From Polaromonas sp. (GTDB lineage Bacteria > Pseudomonadota > Gammaproteobacteria > Burkholderiales > Burkholderiaceae_C): 35,886 bases of DNA. Of this stretch, positions 28,950 to 35,886 are shown piece by piece. Made by a program: the position numbers and the translations under genes. The stretch's first letter is position 1; every line of letters starts with the position of its first letter. Where the stretch lies: the NCBI RefSeq assembly GCF_012927415.1, contig NZ_JABBPF010000059.1, positions 1 to 35,886 of the forward strand, written 5' to 3'. The notes under the pieces were generated by a model. The model ran no database searches. It was given only the letters and a program-made list of their open reading frames with translations, and was not told the origin of the DNA.

Positions 28950-30568
28950 GACTGGCGCAGCTTGAAGCGTTGCAGCTTGCCGGTTTCGGTGCGCGGCAGT
29001 TTGCCCAGAAATTCAATCTGGCGCGGGTATTTGAAGGGCGCGAGCGTTGCTTTGACATGGTCTTGCAGGGCTTTGACCATGGCTGCGTTGCCGATGCACT
29101 CGGGCTTGAGCACCACGAAGGCCTTGACGATCATGCCGCGGTCTTCATTGGCCACGCCCACCACGCCGCATTCGGTTACCGCCGGGTGCCTAAGCAGGGC
29201 ATCCTCGACTTCTGGACCTGCGACGTTGTAGCCTGAGGTGATGATCATGTCGTCGTCGCGCGCCTGGTAGAAAAAATAGCCATCGGCGTCCTGCACGAAG
29301 GCGTCACCGGGGTAGTTCCAGCCGTCCCTGACGTAGTTGAGCTGGCGCGCGTCATCCAGATACCTGCACCCGGTCGGCCCTATCACCGCCAGCCGGCCGA
29401 TGCTGCCGCGCGGCAGCTCGGCGCCGTGGTCATCGACGACTTTGGCGGTGTAGCCGGGGACAACCTTGCCAATGGCGCGTACCTCGCCAGGCGCCGAGGA
29501 AATGAAAATGTGGAACATCTCGGTAGCGCCGATGCCGTCGATGATTTCAAGCCCGGTGGCGTCCTTCCACAGTTGCCGCGTGGCGTCTGGCAGGCTCTCG
29601 CCCGCGCTGACGCACAGCCGCAGATCGGGCATGCCGAGCTGTTTGGCAAAGGAGGCCATCTGGCGGTAAAAGGTGGGCGCCGTGTAGCAGATGGTCGCGC
29701 CGACCTGTCTGACGAGTTTGACCATGGCCTCGGGCGTGTAGGCAATTGACGGGTAATACACCGACGCACCAACCCACATCGGAAACACCAGCATGCCGCC
29801 CAGGCCAAAGGTGAAGGCCAGCGGTGGCGAGCCCATCACGATGTCATCCGGTCCGGCTTTCAAAACATGACGCGGCCAGGCTTCGCAGGCGGCCAGCACG
29901 TCGCGGTGCGTATGAACCGTCGCCTTGGGCTTGCCGGTGGTGCCCGAGGTGAAGGCCATCATGGCGATGTCGTCAGCCGCAACCGGGCAGGGGCTGAAAT
30001 TGCCATCTTTTTGTGACGACAAAACGGCCATTGAACCGGGCTCATTCATCAGGTTGAAAGGGATGATGGTCTGCACTGACGCGCCTTGCGCCCTTGCAAT
30101 CTCCAGTTCTTCCAGCAGCGTCGCATCGCACAGCGCGAGCGCCGGCCGGGCTTTTTCAATGATCTCGCCGAGTTCCTTGGCGCGCAACAGCGGCATGGTC
30201 GCGACGGCCACCAGGCCGGCCTGCACCACACCCAGCCAGGCCAGCGCCATGCCGATAGAGTTGCCGCCGCGCAGCAGCACGCGGTTGCCCGGTGCCAGTT
30301 TGAAGTCTTCCGTCAGCACCTGGGCAATGCGGTTGACGCGCGCCAGGGCATCGGCATAACTCAGCGTGATTTTGTCCGAGCGCAGCATGGGCCGGTCGGC
30401 GTGGCCCATGTTGATGGCCTTGCTGAACAGCACATCGACCAGGTTGGCCTGGTCCGGGATGTCGAGCCCGGGCAGCAGCGAATACACCAGCATGGGCCAC
30501 TGCCCGGGTGGCGGCAGGCGATCGTGAACAAAACAATCGGTTTGTGCGGAAGGAATGGAGGAAGTCAT
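28946..30568 (-). CDS. Benzoate-CoA ligase family AMP ligase, probable 2-aminobenzoate-CoA ligase
   Basis: The enzyme activates an aromatic acid to its CoA thioester with ATP, giving AMP and pyrophosphate. The product has 540 residues. The P-loop is TSGTTGKPK (207-215), the A5 motif GIGATEMFHIFIS starts at 345, YPGDAFVQDADGYFFYQARDDDMI is the A7/A8 region, and Lys531 in RTETGKLQR is the acyl-adenylation lysine. The GATEMFHIF form is characteristic of benzoate-CoA ligases and of the anthranilate ligase AbmG. With the fused hydroxylase in the same operon, 2-aminobenzoate is the likely substrate; salicylate or benzoate remain possible. It overlaps the acyl-CoA dehydrogenase and thioesterase genes by four bases each. 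Confidence 0.88.
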   Translation of the reverse strand: MTSSIPSAQTDCFVHDRLPPPGQWPMLVYSLLPGLDIPDQANLVDVLFSKAINMGHADRPMLRSDKITLSYADALARVNRIAQVLTEDFKLAPGNRVLLRGGNSIGMALAWLGVVQAGLVAVATMPLLRAKELGEIIEKARPALALCDATLLEELEIARAQGASVQTIIPFNLMNEPGSMAVLSSQKDGNFSPCPVAADDIAMMAFTSGTTGKPKATVHTHRDVLAACEAWPRHVLKAGPDDIVMGSPPLAFTFGLGGMLVFPMWVGASVYYPSIAYTPEAMVKLVRQVGATICYTAPTFYRQMASFAKQLGMPDLRLCVSAGESLPDATRQLWKDATGLEIIDGIGATEMFHIFISSAPGEVRAIGKVVPGYTAKVVDDHGAELPRGSIGRLAVIGPTGCRYLDDARQLNYVRDGWNYPGDAFVQDADGYFFYQARDDDMIITSGYNVAGPEVEDALLRHPAVTECGVVGVANEDRGMIVKAFVVLKPECIGNAAMVKALQDHVKATLAPFKYPRQIEFLGKLPRTETGKLQRFKLRQS

Positions 30569-31755
30569 GATTGCAGTACCGCCTTGCCAATAATGAGTTG
30601 CTGAACTTCGGTGGCGCCCTCATAGATGCGCAGCGAACGGATGTCGCGGTAGAGGCCTTCCACCTTGGTGCCGACCATCACGCCCAGCCCGCCATGCATC
30701 TGCAGCGCCATGTCGATGACACGCTGGGCGTTTTCGGTGGCCGTCATCTTGGCCATGGCGGCTTCGGCGGTGACCCGAACGCTGTTGCCGAGTCGCTCGC
30801 CTTCGTCCCGCAGCCAGGCGGCGCGGTAGGTCAGCAGCGCCGCCGCATCGACCAGCGCGGCCATTTCGCCGAGCTTGGCCTGCGTCAGCTGAAAGTCGCC
30901 CAGCGTCTGGCCGAACATCTTGCGTGTCCTGGCGTACTGCACCGCCTCGAACAGCGCGCGGCGCGCCATGCCCAGGGCGGCCCCGGCCACCGAGGCGCGG
31001 AAGATGTCCAGCGTCTGCATGGCCAGCTTGAAGCCGCCATGGAGCGCGCCAAGCTGCGCGCCTGCTGCGAGCTGACAGTTGGTAAATTTCAGCATTGCCA
31101 GCGGATGCGGCGACATCACGGTGATGTGCTCGCTGCTGTCCAGCCTCGGCGTGCTGGCGTCAACAATGAAGGCGGTGATGCCGCGCGTGCCCGCGGCCGG
31201 GTCGGTCTTGACAAAAGTCACGTAGAAGTCGGCGATGCCGCCATTGCTGATCCAGGACTTGCTGCCGTTGATCGACCAGCCGCCTGCCGATGGAGTCGCG
31301 CGGGTCGTCATCGCACCGGCGTCCGATCCGGCATCGGCCTCGCTCAGCGCGAAGGCGGCGATTTTTTCACCGCTGGCTACCAGCGGCAGGTAGGCTGCCT
31401 GCTGTTCGGGCGAACCCGCCAGCGTGATCGCGCCGCTGCCCAGGCCCTGCATGGCGAACGCAAAATCGGCAAGTGGCGAATGGAAAGCCAGCGTCTCGCG
31501 CAGAATCACCAGTGCCCGGGAGTCTAGCCGGTCGAGCGCACCACCCAGAGCGCCGTTCAAACCGGCCGGCACGCAATAACGCAGCCAGCCCTGCTCGCCC
31601 AGCAGTTTGACCCATGCCCTGCAGGCGATGCGGTCGTCGCTTTCATCGATCTGCTGCTGCGGAACCCACTCTGCCAGTGCGGTGGCGAGCTGGCGGTGAA
31701 CGGCATCAAAAAATGGCAGGGCCAGATGGGTCAGAGGAGCTGTCGCGGGTTTCAT
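30565..31755 (-). CDS. Acyl-CoA dehydrogenase family protein
   Basis: This is an FAD enzyme oxidising the alpha-beta bond of an acyl-CoA, passing electrons to ETF. From ATG 31755 the product has 396 residues; an ATG nine codons upstream is possible, but GGAGAGAG sits just before 31755. Family blocks are [20 protein letters not shown] (about 134-153), [11 protein letters not shown] and [10 protein letters not shown]. Glu379 in [11 protein letters not shown] is at the place of the catalytic base of medium-chain acyl-CoA dehydrogenase. It would serve the beta-oxidation-like steps after ring opening, though a role on the ring itself cannot be excluded. It starts 30 bases after the crotonase gene and overlaps the ligase by four. 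Confidence 0.9.
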   Translation of the reverse strand: MKPATAPLTHLALPFFDAVHRQLATALAEWVPQQQIDESDDRIACRAWVKLLGEQGWLRYCVPAGLNGALGGALDRLDSRALVILRETLAFHSPLADFAFAMQGLGSGAITLAGSPEQQAAYLPLVASGEKIAAFALSEADAGSDAGAMTTRATPSAGGWSINGSKSWISNGGIADFYVTFVKTDPAAGTRGITAFIVDASTPRLDSSEHITVMSPHPLAMLKFTNCQLAAGAQLGALHGGFKLAMQTLDIFRASVAGAALGMARRALFEAVQYARTRKMFGQTLGDFQLTQAKLGEMAALVDAAALLTYRAAWLRDEGERLGNSVRVTAEAAMAKMTATENAQRVIDMALQMHGGLGVMVGTKVEGLYRDIRSLRIYEGATEVQQLIIGKAVLQS

Positions 31756-31785
31756 GTTTTCTCTCTCCAGCAGGGTCGGCAAAGT

Positions 31786-32640
31786 TCAGTCGCCCCGGAA
31801 CACCGGTTTTTGTTTGGCGGCAAACGCCTCATAAGCGCGGGTGAAGTCCTGCGTCTGCATGCAGATGGCCTGGGCCTGGGCTTCAGCCTCTATCGCCTGG
31901 TCCAGCGTCATGGCCCACTCCTGATGCAGCATGGTCTTGGTCATGCCGTGCGCGAAGGTCGGGCCGCTGGCGAGCTCGTGCGCCAGCTTCTGCGCCGCGC
32001 CCAGCAGAGCTTCGGGTTCGTGCAGCGAATTGAAGAAACCCCATTGCAGGCCTTCTTCGGCGCTCATGGTGCGGCCGGTAAACAGCAGTTCCGAGGCGCG
32101 GCCGTGGCCGATCAGGCGCGGCAGCAACGCGCAGGCGCCCATGTCGGCACCTGCCAGGCCGACGCGGGTGAACAGAAAGGCGGTCCTGGCCTGAGCCGTA
32201 CCCAGGCGCAGGTCGGACCCCAGTGCCATCATGGCGCCCGCGCCTGCGCAGATGCCGTCAATCGCCGCCACGATGGGCTGTGGGCACAAGCGCATGGCCT
32301 TGATCAGGTCGCCGGTCATCCGGGTGAACTCCAGCAGTTCGGGCATGCTCATCTGGGTCAGGGGTCCGATGATCTCGTGCACATCGCCACCCGAACAGAA
32401 ATTGCCGCCGGCTCCGGTCAGCATCACGACTTTTACGTCGGTCGCATAGTTCAAGGCGCGAAACAGGTCTCGCAGTTCGGCGTAGGAGTCAAAGGTCAAC
32501 GGGTTTTTGCGATCGGGGCGGTTCAGTGTCAGCGTGGCGACGCCGCTATCGAATGCGTAGGCGAAGTGCCGCGCCTGATAGCCGGCCAGTGCGTTGAAAT
32601 GCCCTTGCATGGGGTTGAACTGGCCTATGTAATGCTTCAT
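31786..32640 (-). CDS. Crotonase (enoyl-CoA hydratase/isomerase) family protein
   Basis: Crotonases act on CoA thioesters through a shared enolate-stabilising oxyanion hole. The product has 284 residues. The two oxyanion blocks are [11 protein letters not shown] (about 79-89) and [16 protein letters not shown] (about 129-144). Both glutamates of classical hydratase are missing: the position of Glu144 is Met and that of Glu164 lies in [11 protein letters not shown] plain hydratase is therefore doubtful; a hydrolytic ring-opening role like that of BadI is a possible alternative. GGAAG precedes the ATG, and the start overlaps the marR stop by four bases. Confidence 0.88.
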   Translation of the reverse strand: MKHYIGQFNPMQGHFNALAGYQARHFAYAFDSGVATLTLNRPDRKNPLTFDSYAELRDLFRALNYATDVKVVMLTGAGGNFCSGGDVHEIIGPLTQMSMPELLEFTRMTGDLIKAMRLCPQPIVAAIDGICAGAGAMMALGSDLRLGTAQARTAFLFTRVGLAGADMGACALLPRLIGHGRASELLFTGRTMSAEEGLQWGFFNSLHEPEALLGAAQKLAHELASGPTFAHGMTKTMLHQEWAMTLDQAIEAEAQAQAICMQTQDFTRAYEAFAAKQKPVFRGD

Positions 32641-33113
32641 AAAACTTCCAGTTTGGCTTCGTTGTAGTGTTGCTTGACCTTGCCCAGCAGTTTATGCAGT
32701 GACTCGACCTCGCGCGGGTTCAAGCCGTCAAAGGCCGACACGATCCAGGACTCATGCGCACGCGCCATCTCGTCAAACTGCGTGCGGCCGTGGGGTGTCA
32801 GGCGCACCCGGTAGGCGCGGCGGTCGCCCTCGACCAGGGCGCGCTCGACCAGACCTTCGGTGACCAGCTGGTCGGTGATGCCGGTGACGTTGCCACCGGT
32901 CACCATCATTCGGCGCGACAGCTCGTTCATCTTCAGGCCTTCGGGGTTGCGCTCCAGTTGCGCCATCAAATCAAAGCGGGGCAGGGTGGTGTCGAACTGT
33001 TCGCGCAATTGGCTGCGCACCTGCTTCTCGATCAGCTGCGTGAGCGTGAGCATGCGCAGCCAGAGCCGCAGTTCTTCGGGATGTTCGCTGTGGCCGCGTG
33101 CTTCCAGGTCCAT
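32637..33113 (-). CDS. MarR family transcriptional regulator
   Basis: This is a dimeric winged-helix regulator, usually a repressor released by an aromatic acid or its CoA ester. The product has 158 residues. The winged helix lies at about 55-112 with [19 protein letters not shown] as the first helices and recognition helix, and [14 protein letters not shown] as the wing. AAGGAAG precedes the ATG. It is embedded between the hydroxylase and crotonase genes and probably controls the whole operon. Candidate operators are the palindromes upstream of the hydroxylase gene (35643-35654 and 35664-35677). Confidence 0.9.
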   Translation of the reverse strand: MDLEARGHSEHPEELRLWLRMLTLTQLIEKQVRSQLREQFDTTLPRFDLMAQLERNPEGLKMNELSRRMMVTGGNVTGITDQLVTEGLVERALVEGDRRAYRVRLTPHGRTQFDEMARAHESWIVSAFDGLNPREVESLHKLLGKVKQHYNEAKLEVL

Positions 33114-33133
33114 TTCTCGTTCTTCCTTGTGTG

Positions 33134-33166
33134 CAGTTAACGCTATATATTTAATAGCAAGTTATA
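33134..33166 (+). repeat. Short A+T-rich repeat, copy 3
   Basis: GCTAT, seven bases, ATAGCAAGT: the layout of the copies at 86-118 and 14648-14674. It fills most of the 75-base gap between the fused hydroxylase gene and marR, the only large gap in the catabolic operon, so it may act as a processing or termination point there. Confidence 0.45.
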
Positions 33167-33188
33167 TCGGTATTCATTGGACAAGGGG

Positions 33189-35627
33189 CTATTTTTGCTT
33201 TGAAATCTCGCGGTACAGCTGATCCCGGCCGCTAAGGTAGGGCAGCGGCCAGCTGACATGCCGGCTTTGCAGCCTGGCTGCTTCATGCAGCGTCCAGGCC
33301 GGGTCGGCCAGATGCGGCCGGGCGATCGCGCACAGGTCGGCACGGCCGGCGGCAATAATGCTGTTGACGTGGTCCACCTCTGAAATCGCGCCAACGGCAA
33401 TCGTCCGGATGCCGACCTCGTTGCGGATCCGGTCGGCAAACGGCGTCTGGTACATGCGGCCATAGACCGGTTTGGCAGCGCGCGTGGTCTGGCCCGAGGA
33501 GACGTCGATGAAGTCGCAGCCGGCGGCCTTGAACAGCCTGGCGATCGCCACCGCATCGTCAGCCGTGTTGCCGCCCGGCGCCCAGTCGTGGGCCGAGATG
33601 CGGACACTCATCGGCAGACGCGCGGGCCAGACTTCTCGCATCGCGCTGAACACTTCGACCGGGTAGCGGCAGCGGTTTTCAAGGGTACCGCCGTACTCGT
33701 CGCTGCGCTGGTTGGTCAGCGGCGTAATGAAGCTTGACAGCAGGTAGCCGTGGGCGCAGTGCAGCTCCAGCCAGTCAAAACCGGCCTGCACGGCATAGCG
33801 CACCGACTGTACGAATCCGGTCTTTATGCGGTCCATGTCGGCGCGCGTCATGGCTTGCGGCACTTGATTCCTCGGGCCGTAGGCCACCGCGCTGGCGGCC
33901 AGCAGCGGCCAGTTGCCTTCAACTAGCGGCTCGTCGGGCGCTTCCCAGCCGAGTTGCGTCGAACCCTTGGGTCCGCTGTGGCCCAGCTGCAATCCAATCT
34001 TCGCGCCAGTGCCCGATGCATGAACAAAATCAGCAATCCGCTTGAAAGCCAGCATCTGCGTTTCGTTCCACAGGCCGGTGCAGCCTGGGCTGATGCGGCC
34101 TTCAGGATCAGGCGAGGTCATTTCGACAAATACCAGCGCGGCACCGCCGAGCGCCCGCGCGCCCAGATGCACCAGGTGAAAGTCCTGCGCCACGCCGTCA
34201 ACCGCGCTGTACATGGCCATCGGTGAGACGACGATGCGGTTTTTCAGTGTGAGTTCACGCACTTTCAGCGGCAGCAGCATGGGTGGGGGCGGGGTGGCCC
34301 CCACGCTCCCCGCTTCGCGTGGTTCGCTGCCCCCCGAGGGGGCCGCTGCGCCTGCGGCCCGGCTGAGCCGGTTCCGCGGCCCTGGCTCGCCTGGAACCTC
34401 TGCGGGAATTTCTGGAGCATCTGCGCTTGCCGGGTTCTCGCGCATATTGCTTTGCGCTAGCCACTGCTCGTAGCCCTGCAGCCATTGGGCATCGCGCACA
34501 CGAAGGTTTTCGTGGCTGATGCGCTGCGAGCGCGTCATCATGGAATAAAAAAACTGCTCGGCCTTCATGGCGCTGTAGCGATTGACGTTTTCAAACCACT
34601 CGGTCGAGTTGCGCGCCGCGTTCTGGATCTTCAGCACATCGACCGAGCGCACAGCCTCGTAGGCTTGCAGTGCCTGGTCGGCGTCCGGGTGCGCGGCAAA
34701 ACAACGCGTCAGTTCAATCGCGTCTTCCAGCGCTAGCTTGGTGCCGCTGCCAATCGAGAAATGGGCGGTGTGCGCCGCGTCACCCATCAGCACGATCGGC
34801 AGGCGTTTGCCGTCAATGATTTCGTAATGCACCCAGTGCGCGCACACCACGCGTGGAAAACGGATCCAGATCGCCGAGCCGCGCACATGGGTGGCGTTGT
34901 TCATGAGCGCGTTGCCGTCCAGGTACCTGGCAAACAGGCGCTCGCAAAACGCAATACCGTCTTGCTGGCTCATCTGGTCCAGTCCGTGGGCCTTCCAGAC
35001 CGCGTCGGGGGTTTCGACAATAAAGGTCGAGGTGGTGTCGTCAAACTTGTAGGCATGGGCAGCAAACCAGCCGTGCTCGGTCTGCTCGAAGGCAAAGGTG
35101 AATGCGTTAAAGGTTTTGTGCGTGCCCAGCCAGACAAAGCGGCAGTCACGCAACTCAACGTCGGGCTGAAAGGCGCTGGCGTAGCGGTTGCGGATGCGGC
35201 TGTTTAGGCCGTCGCTGGCTATCACCAGATCGGCCCGGTATTTGGCGGCCATCGCCTGGTCATCGGTCACGTCGGTTTCAAACACCAGCGCCACGCCCAG
35301 TTCCAGGCAGCGCTCTTGCAGGATGTTGAGCAACCGCTTGCGGCCGATGCCGCAAAACCCGTGGCCGCCCGAGCGCACGCTGCGACCTTTGAAGAACATC
35401 TCGACGTCATCCCAGTGGTTCAGCGCGTTATCAATCAGCTGCGAGCTGACCGGATCGGCCGTTTTCAGGTTGACCAGCGTCTGGTCAGACAGAACGACGC
35501 CCCAGCCAAAGGTGTCGAAAGGCCGGTTGCGCTCAACTACGGTCACCTGATGTGCCGGGTCTTGCAGCTTCATCAGCAGGCTGAAATACAAGCCGGCGGG
35601 GCCACCGCCAAGGCAAAGGATGTGCAT
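33189..35627 (-). CDS. Fused FAD monooxygenase/OYE-type reductase (2-aminobenzoyl-CoA monooxygenase/reductase or salicylyl-CoA 5-hydroxylase)
   Basis: The N-terminal half (1 to about 395) is a class A flavin monooxygenase: GGGPAG (7-12) for [12 protein letters not shown] (136-144) and the GD motif [11 protein letters not shown] (280-290). The C-terminal half (about 450-812) is an old-yellow-enzyme NADH:flavin oxidoreductase with [25 protein letters not shown], and [19 protein letters not shown]. This fusion is known from the anthranilate hybrid pathway, where it hydroxylates and then reduces the ring of 2-aminobenzoyl-CoA; databases often name it bifunctional salicylyl-CoA 5-hydroxylase. The 812 residues include an odd Pro/Gly/Ala-rich linker (about 405-449) encoded by an 87-bp repeat. 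It is the first gene of the operon, with a promoter and palindromes upstream and 75 bases before marR. Confidence 0.92.
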   Translation of the reverse strand: MHILCLGGGPAGLYFSLLMKLQDPAHQVTVVERNRPFDTFGWGVVLSDQTLVNLKTADPVSSQLIDNALNHWDDVEMFFKGRSVRSGGHGFCGIGRKRLLNILQERCLELGVALVFETDVTDDQAMAAKYRADLVIASDGLNSRIRNRYASAFQPDVELRDCRFVWLGTHKTFNAFTFAFEQTEHGWFAAHAYKFDDTTSTFIVETPDAVWKAHGLDQMSQQDGIAFCERLFARYLDGNALMNNATHVRGSAIWIRFPRVVCAHWVHYEIIDGKRLPIVLMGDAAHTAHFSIGSGTKLALEDAIELTRCFAAHPDADQALQAYEAVRSVDVLKIQNAARNSTEWFENVNRYSAMKAEQFFYSMMTRSQRISHENLRVRDAQWLQGYEQWLAQSNMRENPASADAPEIPAEVPGEPGPRNRLSRAAGAAAPSGGSEPREAGSVGATPPPPMLLPLKVRELTLKNRIVVSPMAMYSAVDGVAQDFHLVHLGARALGGAALVFVEMTSPDPEGRISPGCTGLWNETQMLAFKRIADFVHASGTGAKIGLQLGHSGPKGSTQLGWEAPDEPLVEGNWPLLAASAVAYGPRNQVPQAMTRADMDRIKTGFVQSVRYAVQAGFDWLELHCAHGYLLSSFITPLTNQRSDEYGGTLENRCRYPVEVFSAMREVWPARLPMSVRISAHDWAPGGNTADDAVAIARLFKAAGCDFIDVSSGQTTRAAKPVYGRMYQTPFADRIRNEVGIRTIAVGAISEVDHVNSIIAAGRADLCAIARPHLADPAWTLHEAARLQSRHVSWPLPYLSGRDQLYREISKQK
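34295..34381 (+). repeat. 87-bp GC-rich module, copy C, inside the hydroxylase linker
   Basis: From TGGCCCCCACGC to GTTCCGCGGCC this segment lines up base for base with 15386-15472 (shared runs include GCTGCCCCC, GAGGGGGCCGC, CGCCTGCGGC and GTTCCGCGGCC). It lies in the coding region of the fused monooxygenase/reductase, on the opposite strand, and is 29 codons long, so it keeps the frame. It encodes the linker between the two enzyme domains. Confidence 0.8.
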
Positions 35628-35642
35628 GAGATGCGTAATTTA

Positions 35643-35654
35643 AAGATTAATCTT
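35643..35654. promoter_or_regulatory. Perfect 12-bp palindrome upstream of the hydroxylase gene, candidate MarR operator
   Basis: AAGATTAATCTT is its own reverse complement and lies 16-27 bases before the start codon at 35627. A second, weaker dyad, GTTTA-TATT-TAAAC, is at 35664-35677 and overlaps the putative promoter. MarR proteins bind A+T-rich palindromes of about this size; the link to the MarR of this operon is inference. Confidence 0.45.
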
Positions 35655-35660
35655 ACCTTA

Positions 35661-35689
35661 ATTGTTTATATTTAAACTAAATTAGTCAA
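35661..35689 (-). promoter_or_regulatory. Putative promoter of the catabolic operon
   Basis: On the minus strand TTGACT (35689-35684) and AACAAT (35666-35661) are 17 bases apart, 33 bases before the start codon. The -35 is good (5 of 6), the -10 weak (4 of 6), as expected for a regulated promoter. Confidence 0.45.
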
Positions 35690-35768
35690 GCGAGGCTTTT
35701 ACCGGAACGGCAAGGATCAGTAAGCGAGTCGCTTGGGGAAAAAGGTGCCGGCGAGGCAGGGCGGCAGG

Positions 35769-35789
35769 GCTTTCAGGGGGCCTGAAAGC
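35769..35789. terminator. Hairpin at the end of the right-edge gene
   Basis: GCTTTCAGG (35769-35777) and CCTGAAAGC (35781-35789) are exact complements around GGG. It overlaps the stop codon of the partial minus-strand gene. No T-run follows on either strand, so termination is possible but not shown. Confidence 0.35.
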
Positions 35790-35886
35790 CTGCGGCGCGG
35801 TAGGTGAGCACCAGCGTGTCACGCAGCCCGCTTTGCCCTTGCTGGCCGTCAGCCGGGACGATCGGTGTGGTCTCGTGAATCACCCG
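35773..35886 (-). CDS. 3' end of an unidentified gene entering from the right edge
   Basis: The minus-strand frame is open from the window edge to a TGA at 35775-35773, giving the last 37 residues. The fragment reads RVIHETTPIVPADGQQG, then QSGLRDTLVLTYRAAGFQAP. It has natural amino-acid composition and ends in a hairpin, so a real gene is likely, but I do not recognise the family. It is on the same strand as the catabolic operon but 145 bases upstream of it, with the operon promoter in between. Confidence 0.5.
   Translation of the reverse strand, partial: RVIHETTPIVPADGQQGQSGLRDTLVLTYRAAGFQAP

Overview
The window looks like a chromosomal piece of a betaproteobacterium, most likely Burkholderiales, family Comamonadaceae (Polaromonas or Rhodoferax type; the genus is a guess). 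The reasons are the order tRNA-Tyr/Gly/Thr - tuf - tRNA-Trp - secE - nusG - rplKAJL - rpoBC, the rsmB - DUF4390 - ntrY-like - short response regulator block, and the GC-rich palindromic intergenic repeats typical of that family.

Region 1 (1-14560) is the core information-processing block. Four tRNA genes surround tuf. They are followed by secE and nusG (TAATG coupled), rplK and rplA (ATGA coupled), rplJ (TTG start) and rplL, then rpoB and rpoC, closed by a strong intrinsic terminator. The 342-base gap between rplL and rpoB carries a row of hairpins that probably sets the ratio of ribosomal protein to RNA polymerase synthesis. Region 2 (14790-21920) is housekeeping: lemA, an M48 HtpX-like protease, rsmB, a DUF4390 secreted protein, and an NtrY-like kinase with a short RegA/ActR-like response regulator; rsmB to the kinase are overlapping genes.

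Region 3 (21979-about 26990) is accessory DNA next to tRNA-Phe. It holds a tightly packed, visibly A+T-rich three-gene operon of unknown function headed by a TIGR04255-family protein, a convergent phage-type tyrosine recombinase, about 0.9 kb with no convincing gene, and an exported HSL-type alpha/beta hydrolase. A YihY/BrkB-like membrane protein follows.

Region 4 (35627-28117, minus strand) is a seven-gene catabolic operon: a fused FAD monooxygenase/old-yellow-enzyme reductase, a MarR regulator, a crotonase, an acyl-CoA dehydrogenase, a benzoate-CoA-ligase-type AMP ligase, a 4-HBT thioesterase and a RidA-like protein. Most junctions are 4-base ATGA overlaps. The set matches the aerobic CoA-dependent hybrid pathway for 2-aminobenzoate (anthranilate) known from Azoarcus evansii; salicylate or a related ortho-substituted benzoate is the alternative. 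Two details stand out. The RidA-like protein lacks the carboxylate-binding arginine, as expected if it deaminates a CoA-bound enamine. The linker of the fused hydroxylase is encoded by a copy of an 87-bp repeat that also occurs as an inverted pair between lemA and the protease gene. A partial unidentified gene enters from the right edge.
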